The notes below the pieces were generated by a model. It saw nothing but the letters and a program-made list of their open reading frames with translations. It did not search any database and was not told where the DNA came from. DNA of 64,000 nt from Pseudomonadaceae bacterium. Lineage in GTDB: Bacteria; Pseudomonadota; Alphaproteobacteria; UBA2136; UBA6156. The stretch covers positions 248,001 through 312,000 of the forward strand of contig JACKLD010000012.1 of NCBI GenBank assembly GCA_024236095.1, in the 5' to 3' direction. Within the stretch, counting starts at the first letter, position 1; the number at the start of each line of letters is the position of its first letter. Below, piece by piece: positions 63,451 to 64,000 of this stretch. Position numbers and translations under genes: made by a program.

Positions 63451-64000
63451 GCTATGACTACAACCTCATCGTCATCGGCGCGGGGTCGGGCGGACTGGTG
63501 TCCGCCTACCTCGCCGCCGCGATGAAAGCCAAAGTCGCCCTGATTGAACGGCACGAAATGGGCGGCGATTGCCTCAACACCGGCTGCGTGCCCAGCAAGG
63601 CGCTCATCCGCAGCGCCAAGATGCTGCACGATGCCACCCGCGCCCGCCAATTCGGTTTCAAAAAGGCCGACATCGACTTTGATTTTACCGACATCATGGC
63701 CCGCGTCCACCGCATTATTCGCACCATTGCCCCGCATGATTCGGTGGAACGCTACACCCGACTGGGCGTCACCTGCATCAAGGGAGAGGCCCGCCTCACC
63801 GGCCCCCACAGCGTCACGGTAGACGGCCAAACCCTCACCGCGCGGGCCATCATTGTCGCCACCGGCGCACGGCCCTTGGTGCCGCCCATCCCCGGGCTCG
63901 GCGAGGTGCCTTATCTCACCAGTGATACCCTCTGGAACCTCAAGAAACTTCCCAAAAGACTGGTGGTTTTGGGCGGCGGCCCCATCGGCTGCGAGATGGC
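63447..64000 (+). CDS. pyridine nucleotide-disulfide oxidoreductase, 3' end cut by the window
   Basis: 184 codons visible. FAD motif NLIVIGAGSGGLVSAYLAA, the redox-active disulfide GGDCLNTGCVPSKALIR, then IIVATGARPLVPPIPG and the NAD(P) site beginning RLVVLGGGPIGCEM. Belongs to the mercuric reductase/dihydrolipoamide dehydrogenase-like group usually found with TVP38 proteins. Whether it carries the C-terminal Cys pair of MerA cannot be seen. Confidence 0.88.
   Translation, partial: MSYDYNLIVIGAGSGGLVSAYLAAAMKAKVALIERHEMGGDCLNTGCVPSKALIRSAKMLHDATRARQFGFKKADIDFDFTDIMARVHRIIRTIAPHDSVERYTRLGVTCIKGEARLTGPHSVTVDGQTLTARAIIVATGARPLVPPIPGLGEVPYLTSDTLWNLKKLPKRLVVLGGGPIGCEM

Overview
The window is a GC-rich chromosomal segment of an alphaproteobacterium. 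The evidence is gene order: ntrY-ntrX-trkA-trkH-hfq-hflX, rpmF-fabH-ihfA-merR with a DUF2155 protein, and rpiB-glyA-nrdR-nusB are alphaproteobacterial neighbourhoods. I cannot place it more precisely from sequence alone.

Layout. 0-2.8 kb: the end of purD and two SIMPL-domain envelope proteins. 2.85-6.23 kb: a minus-strand 23S-5S rRNA unit with its own promoter, long processing stem and terminator, and no 16S beside it. 6.3-7.8 kb: a split YeeE/YedE sulfur transporter opposite a SqrR/BigR-type persulfide sensor. 7.8-12.6 kb: small envelope proteins, merR, ihfA, fabH, rpmF and bamE. 12.7-14.6 kb: two paralogous pilin-like proteins and a secreted protein. 14.8-20.7 kb: nusB, nrdR, glyA, an rpiB-like gene, murA and ydcH. 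21.1-24.4 kb: a tightly overlapped operon of two periplasmic solute-binding proteins and a GH3-family enzyme. 24.6-29.9 kb: a PAS-GGDEF-EAL protein, a Fic protein whose catalytic His is replaced by Gln, hflX and hfq. 30-36.6 kb: trkH, trkA, ntrX, ntrY.

36.7-45.2 kb is a surface-glycan cluster: gmd and fcl make GDP-L-fucose, a GT10 fucosyltransferase probably uses it, and two methyltransferase-like proteins, a glycosyltransferase-like protein, a GMC oxidoreductase and a Wzx-type flippase surround it. 45.3-51 kb holds lipoproteins, kdpE, a degenerate kdpD without kdpFABC, and an OmpA-like protein. 51.3-53.4 kb is groES-groEL under a CIRCE element. 54.5-58.7 kb carries tRNA-Asn, tRNA-Cys, YqaA, YbaK and EamA proteins and a solitary tuf. 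59-62.1 kb is a small cryptic element (RepA-like ATPase, AlpA, two unknowns) lacking a visible integrase. It is followed by tRNA-Tyr, tRNA-Val, tRNA-Thr, a TVP38 protein and the start of a flavoprotein disulfide reductase.

The most unusual features are (1) the independent 23S-5S transcription unit and (2) repeats built from tRNA 3' ends. Beside tRNA-Cys there is a 99-bp tandem repeat, beside tRNA-Thr two hairpins, and near tuf a related stray copy; each contains a copy of a tRNA tail including CCA. Other repeats include a 145-bp inverted-repeat element between two convergent genes and two families of intergenic repeats.
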